Shown: piece by piece, positions 1-11,685 of the stretch
How positions within the stretch are numbered: position 1 is the stretch's first letter
Layout of the letters: each line of letters opens with the position of its first letter
Source: Tachypleus tridentatus
Lineage: Eukaryota > Arthropoda > Merostomata > Xiphosura > Limulidae
Assembly: GCF_004210375.1 (NCBI RefSeq)
Contig: NC_134835.1
Location: 67,362,447-67,426,446 of the forward strand
DNA length: 64,000 bases
Direction: 5' to 3'
Made by a program: the position numbers and the translations under genes
Notes under the pieces: model-generated
Database searches by the model: none
Told to the model about the DNA's origin: nothing
The model's input: only the letters and a program-made list of their open reading frames with translations

Positions 1-94
1 AAGGTGTTGTTACTATGTTATTCCTAATACTATAGGGCAAGCATGGCCCAGACTGTGTATGCGCAGCATTTGCTCTGAACTTTGAAACCTTGGA

Positions 95-200
95 TATGCT
101 GTGAGAGTGATTGTCTAATCCGAATGTTAAATGGGATAAGGGTCGCCTAAAAGTTGACAGTGAATGTTGTTGACTAGTTAGTTGCCTTATCTCTAATTTG
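95..200 (+). repeat. Degenerate tRNA-SINE core fragment (family A)
   Basis: The stretch matches the core of the family A SINE seen many times in this window (for example 16337-16617), including the landmarks corresponding to GTTGGCGGTGGGTGG and GATGACTAGCTGCCTT, but with many substitutions. It lies in the intron upstream of the first visible GPCR exon. The rest of 1-333 shows nothing else I can name. Confidence 0.4.
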
Positions 201-333
201 TCAGTTCATAATTATAGAATATTTTTAAATAAATTATTTTAAATAAATGGGTTTGTTGTTCTTGTTTTATCATTTTTAAATGTTGAAACATTATTTACTA
301 TCTGTACATGTTTCAAGTATTTCTCAATTTCAG

Positions 334-465
334 TGGCAGTTGTTATTGCATTCTTTCTCTGCTGGGCTCCTTTTCACGTCCAACGTCTACTTGTCGTTTA
401 TGTCCATAGGGAACAATGGACTATGATGTTACGTACCCTGAATGAGGTTTTGTATTATCTTGGTG
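334..465 (+). CDS. GPCR exon (TM6 to early TM7)
   Basis: The acceptor TTTCAG ends at 333 and the donor GTGAGT starts at 466. The frame is open from 336 and encodes AVVIAFFLCWAPFHVQRLL followed by LNEVLYYLGG. The first two bases complete a codon from an exon outside the window. Confidence 0.82.
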
Positions 466-3400
466 GTGAGTATTAGGTATTAAAATCATAATAATTATAA
501 TAATAAAATATTATATCTTATACATATTGCGAACCGTGGTTTATGTCCCAGCGTTCGTCTGTCTCCCCTTTGAAAAGCTTTATACTCAAGTAAGCCTCAA
601 AATTCACGTTAAAAATGAAGGGAGAACAAAAATGAATAATACTGATATCAAATTTTATTTCACAATCAGGATATTCTACACTAAATTGTTAAGAATTAAT
701 AATACTATCATTCACATTTGAAGGTGAGGTGTGACGTAACTTAAACAATAAAAATGTAAATATACCGTACGTTATTGTTGAGAAGAGTGACTACTATGCT
801 TAACAATTAGTTTTCGTGGTGAGCAGTATAAATAGATTAAGTTTTCACTTCACTGGGGACGGGCGATTTTGCTTGTATATAAATATATAACAAAATCATA
901 GAAAAAATATTTATTTGTTTCTCGTTAATCTCAGAGTTACATAATGCTGTGTAAATCAAGCCGTGTTTTGCTCACAACTGGTATCGAAAATGGATATTTA
1001 ACAGTATAAGCTTTTAGAATTATCATTGTACCATTGGTGCACATAACTGTTATGTATCGTAATTTACTTAAAATAAACACGTCAAAATAATTAAAAGTTT
1101 ACTAAATCTAAAACACATACGACAATTTATTTGAAATGATTTAAACCAGATCTTATCTGATACGTCATTCACTTGGAATGTTAGAAAAGAGAATAATATA
1201 TATAGTTTGTTTAACATTTATGTTCTTTGTTTGGAATTTATCCGAATATAGTAAGGAATAGATAATACCGTAAGTTATGTTTTATTGTAAGAAAGCCAAA
1301 GAAAGAAGAAAAGATTTACATTAAATTTCAATTAACTAAAACTACTTTTTACAAAAAAGAAATATAAGTTTCATATACATGGATAAGATAAAGCCTATGT
1401 AAAACCGTCATCTTTTATTCTTTTGTTTGAATAGCTTCAACAAAAGGAACAGAGCAAATCATCAACTTGTTAGGTCACTTTTATTTTCGTTGACATCAGT
1501 AATAGTAGCAATCACGCAAAGTAACATAAGACTTAAAATGATTTTTAGCTATTCAATATCTTTGTTGAAAGTAGAACTCAGAAAACAGTACACGTTACAT
1601 AAAACTAAACGGTTTAACTTCGCTAAGACTAACCCAGCTGCAGTGGCGCTCATTTAATTAATACAGTTTTCATCGATCAACAAAAACTATGAAGCATGAC
1701 AAACACACACATACATACATGGATTTAATCATATTCTCTTACATTACGTTCAGCTTTCTATTTAATATACAGAGTTTTAAATTACGTCTCTGCCAGCCAG
1801 AATCAACCTTACTTCACACCAGTTTTATGTGAGGTCTACACCAGTCAGTAGCAACCTAACATTACATCAGTTTTATGTGAAGTCTACACCAGTCAGTAGC
1901 AACCTAACATTACATCAGTTTTATGTGAAAGGTACTCAAACCAGCAGCAACCTTACATCACACCAGTTTTATGTGAGGTCTACACCAGTCAGTAGCAACC
2001 TAACATTACATCAGTTTTATGTGACGTCTACACCAGTCAGTAGCAACCTAACATTACATCAGTTTTATGTGAGGTCTACACCAGTCAGTAGCAACCTAAC
2101 ATTACATCAGTTTTATGTGAAGTCTACACCAGTCAGTAGCAACCTAACATTACATCAGTTTTAAGTTACGTCTCTGCCAGCCAGAATCAACCTTACTTCA
2201 CACCAGTTTTATGTGAAGTCTACACCAGTCAGTAGCAACCTAACATTACATCAGTTTTATGTGAAGTCTACACCAGTCAGTAGCAACCTAACATTACATC
2301 AGTTTTATGTGAAGTCTACACCAGTCAGTAGCAACCTAACATTACATCAGTTTTATGTGAAGTCTACACCAGTCAGTAGCAACCTAACATTACATCAGTT
2401 TTAAGTTACGTCTCTGCCAGCCAGAATCAACCTTACTTCACACCAGTTTTATGTGAGGTCTACACCAGTCAGTAGCAACCTAACATTACATCAGTTTTAT
2501 GTGAGGTCTACACCAGTCAGTAGCAACCTAACATTACATCAGTTTTATGTGAGGTCTACACCAGTCAGTAGCAACCTTACATCACATCAGTTTTATGTGA
2601 GGTCTACACCAGTCAGTAGCAACCTAACATTACATCAGTTTTATGTGAGGTCTACACCAGTCAGTAGCAACCTAACATTACATCATTTTTTTGTGAAAGG
2701 TACTCAAACCAGCAGCAACCTTACATCACACCAGTTTTATGTGAAGTCTACACCAGTCAGTAGCAACCTAACATTACATCAGTTTTATGTGAAGTCTACA
2801 CCAGTCAGTAGCAACCTAACATTACATCAGTTTTATGTGAAGACTACACCAGTCAGTAGCAACCTAACATTACATCAGTTTTATGTGAGGTCTACACCAG
2901 TCAGTAGCAACCTAACATTACATCAGTTTCATGTGAAGTCTACACCAGTCAGTAGCAACCTAACATTACATCAGTTTTAGTTGTCTGAATCAACCTTACT
3001 TCACACCAGTTTTAGAAGTCTACACCAGTCAGTAGCAACCTAACATTACATCAGTTTCATGTGAAAGGTACCCAAACCAGCAGCAACCTTACATCACACC
3101 AGTTTTATGTGAAGTCTACACCAGTCAGTAGCAACCTAACATTACATCAGTTTTATGTGCAACCTAAGGTACATCAGTTTTAAACCAGCAGCAACCTAAC
3201 ATCACACCAGTTTTATGTGAAGTCTACACCAGTCAGTAGCAACCTAACATTACATCAGTTTTATGTGAAAGGTACTCAAACCAGCAGCAACCTTACATCA
3301 CACCAGTTTTATGTGAAGTCTACACCAGTCAGTAGCAACCTAACATTACATCAGTTTCATGTGAAAGGTACTCAAACCAGCAGTAACCTTACATCACACC

Positions 3401-6400
3401 AGTTTTACGTGTGGTTCCCAGAAACCACTAGTAACCTTATTTCACACCAGTTTTGTAGGTGTGTATCAACTGATAGAAACCTTATAGTACTCCACTTTTA
3501 TGCGGGGTTTACTTTCGTTTAGATTAAATCCACTGTTAAACTTAACAGTGATGATACGTTTTACAAGGATTTTCAGGCTTTTTGTTGATTATTAGATACT
3601 TCCAGTAGCTGAATATACATGTTTATTCTTCCATAGACATACTCTCTGACTTAATAACTTCTATCCAGAGAGTGTTAACGCTCAAGTATTTTCATGTGCT
3701 CGAGGCCTCCATTGATTTTATCAAGCAACACAAGCGAGAATGAATCTGAATTTCATGACGTGTCTAAAAGTCAGTTACTGTAGTGACCTCTCACTGTGTT
3801 AGTTCCTTTTTTATATTGTTAAATAATAAATGCTCTGATGCCCAGCCCATCTAAAGTAGCTTTTGATCCCTTGACTTATAAACATATCGTGTCATAAGCC
3901 AAGTTTAAAAACATTCAAGATTTCTTTTTTACCCGCCTTCTACTTTGGATAATTTCTAAGAAAAATAGAAAAAATGTTTTAGAGTTTTCTTTTAACTTAC
4001 AATCGGTCTCAGAAGAGTGCCAGATGATCTGTTAAAAAATAAAACTGTCTAAGCTGAAGATGACTAAATCAAGTAGAGCACTTAGTATTTGATCAGTTTG
4101 TTTTCCCTCTATTACTAGTATCAAGGGTAATATTGTAGAAAGGACTATCAATATTTAATGTAACATTATCGATTTCTCAGCTTAACAAAAGACATCGTTG
4201 TGTGATAAGAGTTTCGGTTCGATTAACTTTGCTCTTATCGTCATTTCTGATCGGATTTGTTTTTAAATCTACAATCGAGTGTTTTTAAACTTGAAAAATT
4301 AATTCATTAGCACATTAAAACGTACGATGGGAATTTATGGTGTAATCGGAGATAACTAAACTCTATGAACGAACTTTATGACGGAACCTAACCTTTAAAA
4401 TGGCGACTTGTATTTATTGGATATCTTTATACAGATATCTTAGAATAACAATAATACATACACTAATTTGGTAAAATACGAAAACGCAAAACAAAACTAG
4501 CACTTTCTTAAAACCGTATCAAAGTCAGAAATATCCAATTAAAGTGAATTGATGTACATTAGTCGCTAGTCATTTTGTGTTCTGTATTGACCGGTGAAAT
4601 TGATTATTACAATTTTGTGTAATGTATTATATTAAAATTAATTTTGTTGCATAAACCTAAACCTTAATTATTTCTATATGGTTCTAATTATCCTTAATTT
4701 CAGTTGTAGTCACAATTTCGTATATATTCATTGGGTTCAATTTCAATCACAAAACCAAGCCATAAAACAAGTAACGTTGCATATATCATGCAAATAAAAC
4801 TATGGACAAACTATAGTGTATGTGTAATCTGTTGTGTTTAAGAAAACAGCTATCCTGCTGAGATAGAAATAACACAGTGGAAGAAATACGCCTTCTTCTC
4901 TCCAGTGTGATATGTGGCAGGAAATTAGAAATTTAAAACTAAATGGAGGAGTTTATTCTAAAGGCCACGTCTCACATCTTAAATTATGTCTGAACTGTCT
5001 GAACTCAATCTTACGAAGACAAAATTAGTAGCTACAACCAAATAAAAAAAAAATGGTGTGAAATAGATAATTATTAACAATCCAATAGGAATGATTGAAC
5101 AAAAACTTCCTTTCAAAATTGGTTTTGGTTTGTTTAATTTGTTTTGAATTCCGCACAAAGCTACAGGAGGATTATCAGGATAATTTAAACCCTTAGCCAG
5201 GATATTTTCTTTGAGAGGGAAGGACAATAAATGGCATTTTTAGAAGCGTCATCAACACTCACATTTTATTTTAACACAACTGAACAGTAAATTAATGTAA
5301 CTTGTACCAATCCGGTTATTTTTAGATGATTTTGAAAGAGCCAGGCCCCTGTGGCCATCTTTCGTAGCTACAACCTGGATCAATGAATCAGACTAGTTAT
5401 TATAGTAACTTCACCACTATTCTCTGATTGGCTAACACCCATTAGCTAAGTCCTATCAGCTCTGTTGAACTAGGTTAAATACTGAAATTGTTTGTTTTGT
5501 TTGTTTGTTTTTGAATTTTGCACAAAGCTACACGAGGGCTATCTGCGCTAGCCGTTCCTAATTTAGCAGAGTAAGACTAGAGAGAAGGCAGCTAGTCATC
5601 ATCACCCACTGCCAACTCTTGGACTACTTTTTTACCAACGATTAGTAGGACTGACCGTCACATTATAATGCTCCATGACTGAAAGGGCGAGCATGTTTAG
5701 TGTGACGGAGATTCGAACTTGCGACCTTCGGATTACGAGTCGAGTGCCTTAATCACCTGGCCATGCTGAGGCTCCAAATTGTTATTCAAACATCCATACT
5801 GGTCACATAGTCATACGAACAGTATGATAATAAAACGTAAGCGTTCAATTTTGAGATTTCTCTATAAATACCATAAATCATAAATCTACAGACAAGAATG
5901 TAGGAATATGTGTACTTCGTATTTTTCACATGCATTCCTATATCACTGTAATACATAAATATAACAATAAATGTAATCACAGCTTGTTTGTCTACTGAAT
6001 AAGGACTATCAACAAATGATCGCTGTAATTTGATACTGGCTACACGTAGTTAAAAATGAAAAGGCTGCAAAATTTTAACCGTTTGTCCGGTTAATTATCT
6101 ACTGGAATGTCATTTTTTGTTCAGAGAAAAAAAGTGGACACGTGAGTCCCTTTATCAAGTTTCTTCAACAACAGATTTGTTTAGAGGACTCTCACAGCAA
6201 CTTTTGACTTCAAGACACCAGACTGAGGATCAACCCCACATTTTATGTTAAAGCTTTTTTTTATCTCTAATTTGTTAATGAAGAATCAATGTACATATGC
6301 AAGACCAAACTAGAAAATTGTTCATACTAATAAAACAAATATTTTTTTTCCCACTTGTTAAACTTGTATATTTGCATATTTCGGCTGTTTTGGCGACCGT

Positions 6401-7296
6401 TTGTAGCTGGTCAAACACAATAGTGATTAGTGAACGTTGGGAGTTTCTCACTTCTGATGACTTCTTCAATGTTTTTGGTATAGTTGTTCAAAATTATATG
6501 CATATGCAAAAGTCTTTTTTTGTTTACTGTTTGTTTTTAATACGATCCATTAATGCAAATAGAAATGCTTTTAAAATCCTGGTAAACAAGATTACCGATT
6601 GTTACATTCTTTGCTTGTTTTGCAGGTTGTCTCTACTATTTTAGTGCTACCATCAACCCTATTCTCTACTCTTTGATGTCAGAAAAATACAGAGAAGCAT
6701 TTAAGGCGGCTTTATGCTCTTCATCAAAAGAGACTCGTCCCAGAGATCACTCGACCTTTCGGGATCCACGTCGTCCAAGCCAGAACACCCTGGGTCCCAG
6801 TGAGCGTCATTATTCAATACGGAGTGAGCGCAAATTCAGCGAAGAAGGTAAGATTGCAGAAGACAAGTTACGCACTAGTGCCAATGAAACCAATCTTCTA
6901 CCACACAGACGATTTAGTTGTGCTCAAAACTTTGTTTCAACAGAAAACAAAATACCAACCACGTCTCCATATAATACCAAAGAACCTGAGAGAGATATGT
7001 CAGTTCATGATGACAAAGAAGCGGAAGCGAATGAGGATACGTTTTTGAACAATAATCGTAACGGTGTCAGTTTGGGCCTTGAACTTCCAGTCCCGGGAGA
7101 GTCTTCCATTCAAAATGACATAACGTGTTCGCACATTTCTGAGTATCACAATGGTAAAATCAGCCATAAAAAGTTCCATGTGCGAAAATACGGTGGTATA
7201 AACATACCGAACATTCTTGTGACGAAATATGATTCTGAAAAATGTAACATTGAACAACTTCCAGCAAACAATAGAAAATTGTCAGAGTTGTTGTAA
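334..7296 (+). CDS. Neuropeptide G-protein-coupled receptor, 3' end (neuromedin-U/pyrokinin/CAPA receptor-like), two exons
   Basis: This is a class A GPCR of the plasma membrane. The C-terminal part is encoded by exons 334-465 and 6626-7296; the earlier exons lie outside the window. Exon 334-465 encodes TM6 with FFLCWAPFHVQRLL (the CWxP toggle) and the start of TM7. Exon 6626-7296 encodes the rest of TM7 with NPILYSLMS (the NPxxY motif), then KYREAFKAAL of helix 8 and a long hydrophilic tail of about 200 residues rich in Ser, Asn and charged residues. The splice is phase 1: G at 465 plus GT at 6626 restores a Gly, giving YYLGGCLYYF across the junction. The TM6 wording is typical of arthropod pyrokinin and CAPA receptors and of vertebrate neuromedin-U receptors. 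I cannot choose among these subfamilies without TM1-5. The tail is longer than usual for the family. The poly(A) signal is at 7380. Confidence 0.82.
1775..3510 (+). repeat. Minisatellite, 48-bp unit, about 36 copies, with higher-order structure
   Basis: The 48-bp units are mostly of type A (containing CTACACCAGTCAGTAGCAAC). They are mixed with type B units (GGTACTCAAACCAGCAGCAAC, near 1930, 2698, 3065, 3270 and 3365) and type C units (ACGTCTCTGCCAGCCAG, near 1785, 2166, 2406). Type C starts recur at offsets of 384 (8 units) and 240 bp (5 units), so there is a higher-order pattern. Copies decay after 2975 and the last recognisable ones lie near 3420-3510. Because 48 is divisible by three, one frame stays open over long runs and reads as a 16-residue repeat (STPVSSNLTLHQFYVK), broken wherever type C brings TTTTAAG. 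The array lies inside a GPCR intron, so I treat the frames as a consequence of the unit length rather than a gene. Confidence 0.92.
5485..5778 (-). mobile_element. tRNA-derived SINE, family A
   Basis: Antisense copy. The TTTG-type tail lies near 5490-5512, then the conserved core (AAAGCTACACGAGGGCTATC onward), then the tRNA-like head with a box B-like ATTCGAACTTGCG and box A-like end near 5760-5778. It is near full length but diverged. Confidence 0.85.
6626..7296 (+). CDS. GPCR terminal exon (TM7, helix 8, cytoplasmic tail)
   Basis: The acceptor TTTTGCAG ends at 6625. The frame continues from the preceding exon to TAA at 7294-7296. It encodes CLYYFSATINPILYSLMS, then a 200-residue tail that has several basic-Ser stretches (RRPSQ, RSERKFS, HRRFS) that could be kinase sites. 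Confidence 0.85.
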
Positions 7297-7379
7297 ATAA
7301 CATAAAAAAATAATTCCGGACTTAAATATTACAATGTATTTTACGTTCAATGTCAGTTATAAAAATGTAAATATGAACC

Positions 7380-7385
7380 AATAAA
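7380..7385 (+). promoter_or_regulatory. Poly(A) signal of the GPCR gene
   Basis: Canonical AATAAA 84 bases after the stop codon, in a short AT-rich 3'UTR. Confidence 0.6.
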
Positions 7386-7481
7386 ATTGAATTTAACTTA
7401 AATGTAGTAGTTTCTCTTTAATGAATTTTGTCTGTCAGTAATAAATCTGAAGTCATGGTGTTTCAAGGCTTCACTTTTTGT

Positions 7482-7590
7482 TGATAGCGTTTATTTGTTA
7501 TTAAGCTCAAATCTATGCAACGGGCTATCTCTGCTATGTTCACCACGAGTATCTTAATTTAATTTTTAGTACTATAAGCTCTCACACTTC
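7482..7590 (-). mobile_element. Degenerate SINE, family B
   Basis: Weak antisense match to the family B order: tail with a GGGCTATCTCTGCT block, then a CACCACGAGTATC block, then a degraded head. Confidence 0.45.
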
Positions 7591-7873
7591 TTAATAGTAT
7601 AATTGTATTCTATTGTAACTGAAATAACTTTAATCGTAATTACTTAATGCAATTGCTAGTTTAGGTCTATTCAAAATGTTGATAAGGAACTAATGTAGAA
7701 CTTTTAAAACGACATATTATTTTTAATTAAACGGTCAGTAACAATATCACTTGATCATAAAAGGAACCAACTATTAAATAGGTTTATTGAAAACCGTTAT
7801 ATTCAGAGAAACGTTATTCCTTTTATGCCACGTTGTTTAATTTCTAAATCTACAAACAAACTAACTGTGGATT

Positions 7874-7997
7874 GTTGTTGTACGTAATTAAGCAAAAAGC
7901 TACACAAAGAGCTATCTGTGCTCTGCTCACCACGGGTATCAAAACTCAATTTTTAGCGGTGTGAGTCCGCAGATGTACTGCTGTGCCACTGGTGAAC
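7874..7997 (-). mobile_element. tRNA-derived SINE, family B
   Basis: Antisense copy with the tail block AAAGCTACACAAAGAGC, the block CTCACCACGGGTATC corresponding to box B, and the head CTGCTGTGCCACTGG. Family B is about 110-125 bp and ends in the same AGATAGCCC...GTAGCTTTGTG tail as family A. Confidence 0.75.
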
Positions 7998-8395
7998 ATT
8001 GACTACAGGATAAGTAATAAGAGTGAGTATATTTCCCCAGTGGTAACTGTTTGTAAGCTACAAATGCTGTTTTTTTCTGTTTTATCTAAATCAATCAATT
8101 CTATATGTTGTATTGGAATCTGATGAAATCAGCTTATTCATTTCGTAATCAGAACAAACTAGATGGCTTGAAACGGACTATTAATTGAGTGAACTTATAA
8201 ATAATAGTTGAATCAACGATTTTCTAAGAAGCATTAATAATAGGCTGGCAGTATCAGAAACATTTATTAAACTTTATACTACTTAGCAAACCACGTCGGT
8301 TCAATGAAGCTTCGTTACTTTAAATTGATAAAAATGTATTGTCCCATACATACACAAATGATATGCAAATTGTCTGAAAGCTGATTGCATTAGAC

Positions 8396-8470
8396 AGTCT
8401 TCTGGTGGCACAGCGGTATGCTTGCGTACTGCCAATGCTAGAAACCGAGTTTTCTATTTTTATCTGAGTG
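8396..8470 (+). mobile_element. SINE family B head fragment
   Basis: Sense head with GGTGGCACAGCGGTATG and GCTAGAAACCGAGTTT; the 3' tail is lost or unrecognisable. Confidence 0.6.
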
Positions 8471-8555
8471 GTCTATTTTCATTGTAACGAGTTTTGTCTT
8501 ATTCAATAATTAAACGCTTTTGTCTTTCTGCTCGTTTTTTTCCTCTAAAAATAAT

Positions 8556-8660
8556 CACTACTGTGACTCATCGGTAAGTCTGAGATCTTATAATGTTAAA
8601 TATAGGGTTTCGATACCCGCTGCGGGGAAAGTATATTTAACGCATTGTGTAGATTTAAAC
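8556..8660 (+). mobile_element. SINE family B, diverged
   Basis: Sense copy with GTGACTCATCGGTAAGTCTG, a box B-like GGGTTTCGATACCCG and the tail remnant CATTGTGTAG, followed by an A-rich end. Confidence 0.6.
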
Positions 8661-10299
8661 TAAAAAAAAAACAAATCCTACAAAATAAGATCATTGTTAT
8701 AAACTGTAACAATCGTTTAAACACACAAACATTTTCAAAATATCAATACTGATAACTAAAGTATAATTTTTCACCTAGTACTGGTCTGTCATTTCAATAT
8801 ATTTATATAATCGCTTTAGAACTTAAGTTAAACAAAATTGTTAATTTTACTCGATCTTACACAACCTAATTCTTGGTTAGGCGTCTTCTATTTTTAATTC
8901 TGGATAAGCTTCTAAACTTTCACATATCATCTGAATAATTTTATAATCTGAACTGATGTAAACTTTCACGTATGTTGCTGTTTAACTTGAACGAGCTTTC
9001 TGTTCTTTGTGGCATCACGATATCTATAAATAGATAGATATGTTCCATACACTCTTTTATCCTTACCTGACGGACGAATATCTTCACAAGGGTTTTCATT
9101 GTCCTTTCACGAGTTTCTATTCTGTTATCTCTTCTTTATATAGTATATGTTGTTGATATGCTTGTCCCTTAATCTCGCGTTCATGGTTTTGTTTAATACA
9201 GTAATGATATAGCTTTCGTTGGTATCTACAAAACGATGATTCTCAACAAAATCCTACAGGCTACAGTAAACACCGTTGATACCTTACTATCAATGCTGAA
9301 AAATCCAAAGTCACCCTCTTCCTAAGTTTTGCATCTACCACTTCTGCTACATTCTTCCTTGTCTGACATATGGTTACACTGCTCAAGTCTTTGCCTCTGT
9401 CTCTTTTACCACAGACTATAACAGATTTTGGAGCGTCACGCCTTCCTGATAGCCTTCAGCGTACAATTACTTAGTCCTGCATAGATCTTAGTATATTTCA
9501 GAGAACCATCGCTCTTCTGGACTATTTCTTCCTGTTTGTTACTGTCTGCTCAGCTTTTCTTAAACCATTATGCAAGGTTCCTGCAGCCAGGCTATCCTAC
9601 TGATACAGATACTCGAAGGAAAAACTAACCAAACTGTATTTATTCTGTGGATTAACTTTTGGTTGAATTTATCTACTATTGATTCAACACCATTCCATCT
9701 CCTCGGTTGCAAAACGAAACAGGAATATTTTGTGCATCATCCATCTTCATCATATAACGAATTTCATCTCTTGCACATCCATATTACCAGTCATCACTAT
9801 ATTTTCGTATCGCCCAGCCGAAGAGAGGGCGTAAACCTCTGCTGGCCCCCAACCTTCTTGGCTACATATACACAGATAAATTCGTTAAGGTATGCTTTAA
9901 CCATATAAAGCCTTATTTAGTGTAATATTGTAATTTATTTTTATGTTCTAGTTACTGTACTTCTACATCACATAATTTGGTTATTTTATTTCTTTTTCTT
10001 TCAAATAGTTTTACTCTAATATCATAATTCCTTTTCCATGTTTATGCTCTTTTAGTTTTATCTTCATTTTCCCCATTAAGGTATAAGTTAGCCTTATCTC
10101 ATCTCACTTAAGCTAACCTCATAGTTTCCTTTGTAGGCTTGAATTATACATTTAACATTGTCTTTATTTGTTTTTTGGCTTGATCTGATAACGGTTTATT
10201 GATTACTATACTATATTGTGAGTCTGGTAGTCTTGGTTCGCCTCCTGTTGTCAAAAAATTGCGATTTTTACTTTGGGTACATATATGCGTTGCAAGAGT

Positions 10300-10436
10300 G
10301 ATGGTTGAATCCCACTATTCCATTGAAGTAGAGTTGGCGGAGGGTCTGTTTTCTCTCTACTCTATCAAAACAAGGACTGGCTAGCACAAATAGCCTGTTG
10401 TTCGCTTTGCGCTAATAAGTGAAACAAAAAACAAAC
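10300..10436 (+). mobile_element. SINE family A core fragment
   Basis: Sense fragment with AATCCCACTATTCC, GAGTTGGCGG and GGCTAGCACAAATAGCC, ending in an ACAAAAAACAAAC-type tail. The tRNA head is missing. Confidence 0.55.
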
Positions 10437-11033
10437 TCCTTAAATTATTTTATATCAGTGGTTTATTTATTATTTTACGTTAAACCAATCCGGTAATTTA
10501 TTCTCTTATTTAAACTAATCTGGTAATTTATTCCCATACTTGAATACATTTCGATAACAGGGTGTAAATATTGAGAGAACAGTCGGTTAGCATTAATTCA
10601 AATGTTCGATTTGCTCTCCTTTAATTTCTATATAACACGATGTAAGACATCTTTAGTGCCAATCACGTAACGTAGAGAAAAATTTTGACTCAAGTATTTA
10701 CAGTGAATAGCCCAACAATATTACTAACATCAAACTTACACTTTTAATTCTAATACATATCACGTAATAAGCAAGTTACAAGCTCATGATCACTTTGCAT
10801 GAGTATCTGTGGTCTTTATCGTAATATGTTTTAATTTTAACTAATTTATGGTCAAAAGAAAACTAAAAATAGCATGCTTTTTTAATCATCCACTGTTAAA
10901 AGTATTTTTACCTGCAGTCACAATATCTTACGTAATTTAATTAGCTCAAGATGTTTATGTCAGTCTCAAGTACATAAACTAGCCCAAAAATGCAACTTAT
11001 GATCGTGAAATGTACTTAAAATGCTGTTTAAAT

Positions 11034-11309
11034 CGGGCCTGGCATGGCCTAGCGCGTTAAGGCGTGCGCTTCGTAATCTGAAGGTCGCGGGTTCGCGCCG
11101 ACTCGCGCCAAATATGCTCGCCCTCCCAGCCGTGGGGGCGTTATAATGTGACGGTCAATCCCACTATTCGTTGGTAAAAGAGTAGCCTAAGAGTTGGCGG
11201 TGGGTGGTGATGACTAGCTGCCTTCCCTCTAGTCTTACACTGCTAAATTAGGGACAGATAGCCCTCGAGTAGCTTTGTGCGAAATTCCAAAACAAACAAA
11301 CAAACTGTT
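11034..11309 (+). mobile_element. tRNA-derived SINE, family A, near full length
   Basis: Starts GGGCCTGGCATGGCCTAGCG. The tRNA-like head has a box A-like block followed by box B-like GGTCGCGGGTTCGCG, then the core with GTGACGGTCAATCCC and GATGACTAGCTGCC, and a tail of CAAA repeats. An A-B promoter layout transcribed by RNA polymerase III is inferred from the family type. Confidence 0.9.
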
Positions 11310-11446
11310 TAAATCTTTAGAAACTTAATAAGGTAACATTTCTGAATATATTATCTCACCAATTTTGTGGAGGCGTAAAGAACATTTGACATTAATTCAT
11401 GTTATTTAAGATAAACCGGTCATATTTTAAACGTAGACCTTATTTG

Positions 11447-11550
11447 AGAGTCCCTCGCTAGTACAGCGGTCAGTCTTCGGATTTACAATGCTTAAAGCAG
11501 GGGTTTGATTCCCCTCGGTAGAGTCAGGAGATAGCCCAATGTGGCTTTGC
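11447..11550 (+). mobile_element. tRNA-derived SINE, family C
   Basis: Sense copy with a head block AGTACAGCGGTCAGTCTTCG, box B-like GGGGTTTGATTCCCC and the tail GATAGCCCAATGTGGCTTTG. Family C differs from B in its middle but keeps the tail order. Confidence 0.7.
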
Positions 11551-11557
11551 TATACGA

Positions 11558-11685
11558 ACACCCCCAGTGGCTCAGCGGTATGTCTGTGACCTCTAATGCT
11601 AAAAAACGGGTTTCGCTACCCGTGATAGGCCGAGCACAGATAGCCCCTTGTGTAGCTTTGTGTTTAATTGAAAACAACAACCTGT
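11558..11685 (+). mobile_element. tRNA-derived SINE, family B
   Basis: Starts CACCCCCAGTGGCTCAGCGG, has box B-like GGGTTTCGCTACCCG and the tail GATAGCCCCTTGTGTAGC followed by TTTGTGTTTAATTG. It lies directly downstream of a family C copy in the same orientation. Confidence 0.8.

Larger units (their letters stand above)
466..6625 (+). other. GPCR intron, about 6.2 kb
   Basis: Bounded by GTGAGT at 466 and TTGCAG at 6620-6625. It contains the minisatellite at 1775-3510 and a family A SINE at 5485-5778. In 466-1774, 3530-5484 and 5780-6600 I see AT-rich intronic sequence only; the open frames there are short and have no family motif. Confidence 0.75.

Noticed and set aside
1829-3522. Four long open frames of a 16-residue repeat, as a repeat-protein gene
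   Set aside because: The frames exist because the minisatellite unit is divisible by three. They are interrupted by type C units, have no start context or splice sites, and lie inside a GPCR intron.
9100-9900. Possible LTR-retrotransposon pol fragment
   Set aside because: Base composition is slightly unlike the surroundings, but I could not find RT, RNase H or integrase motifs in any frame.
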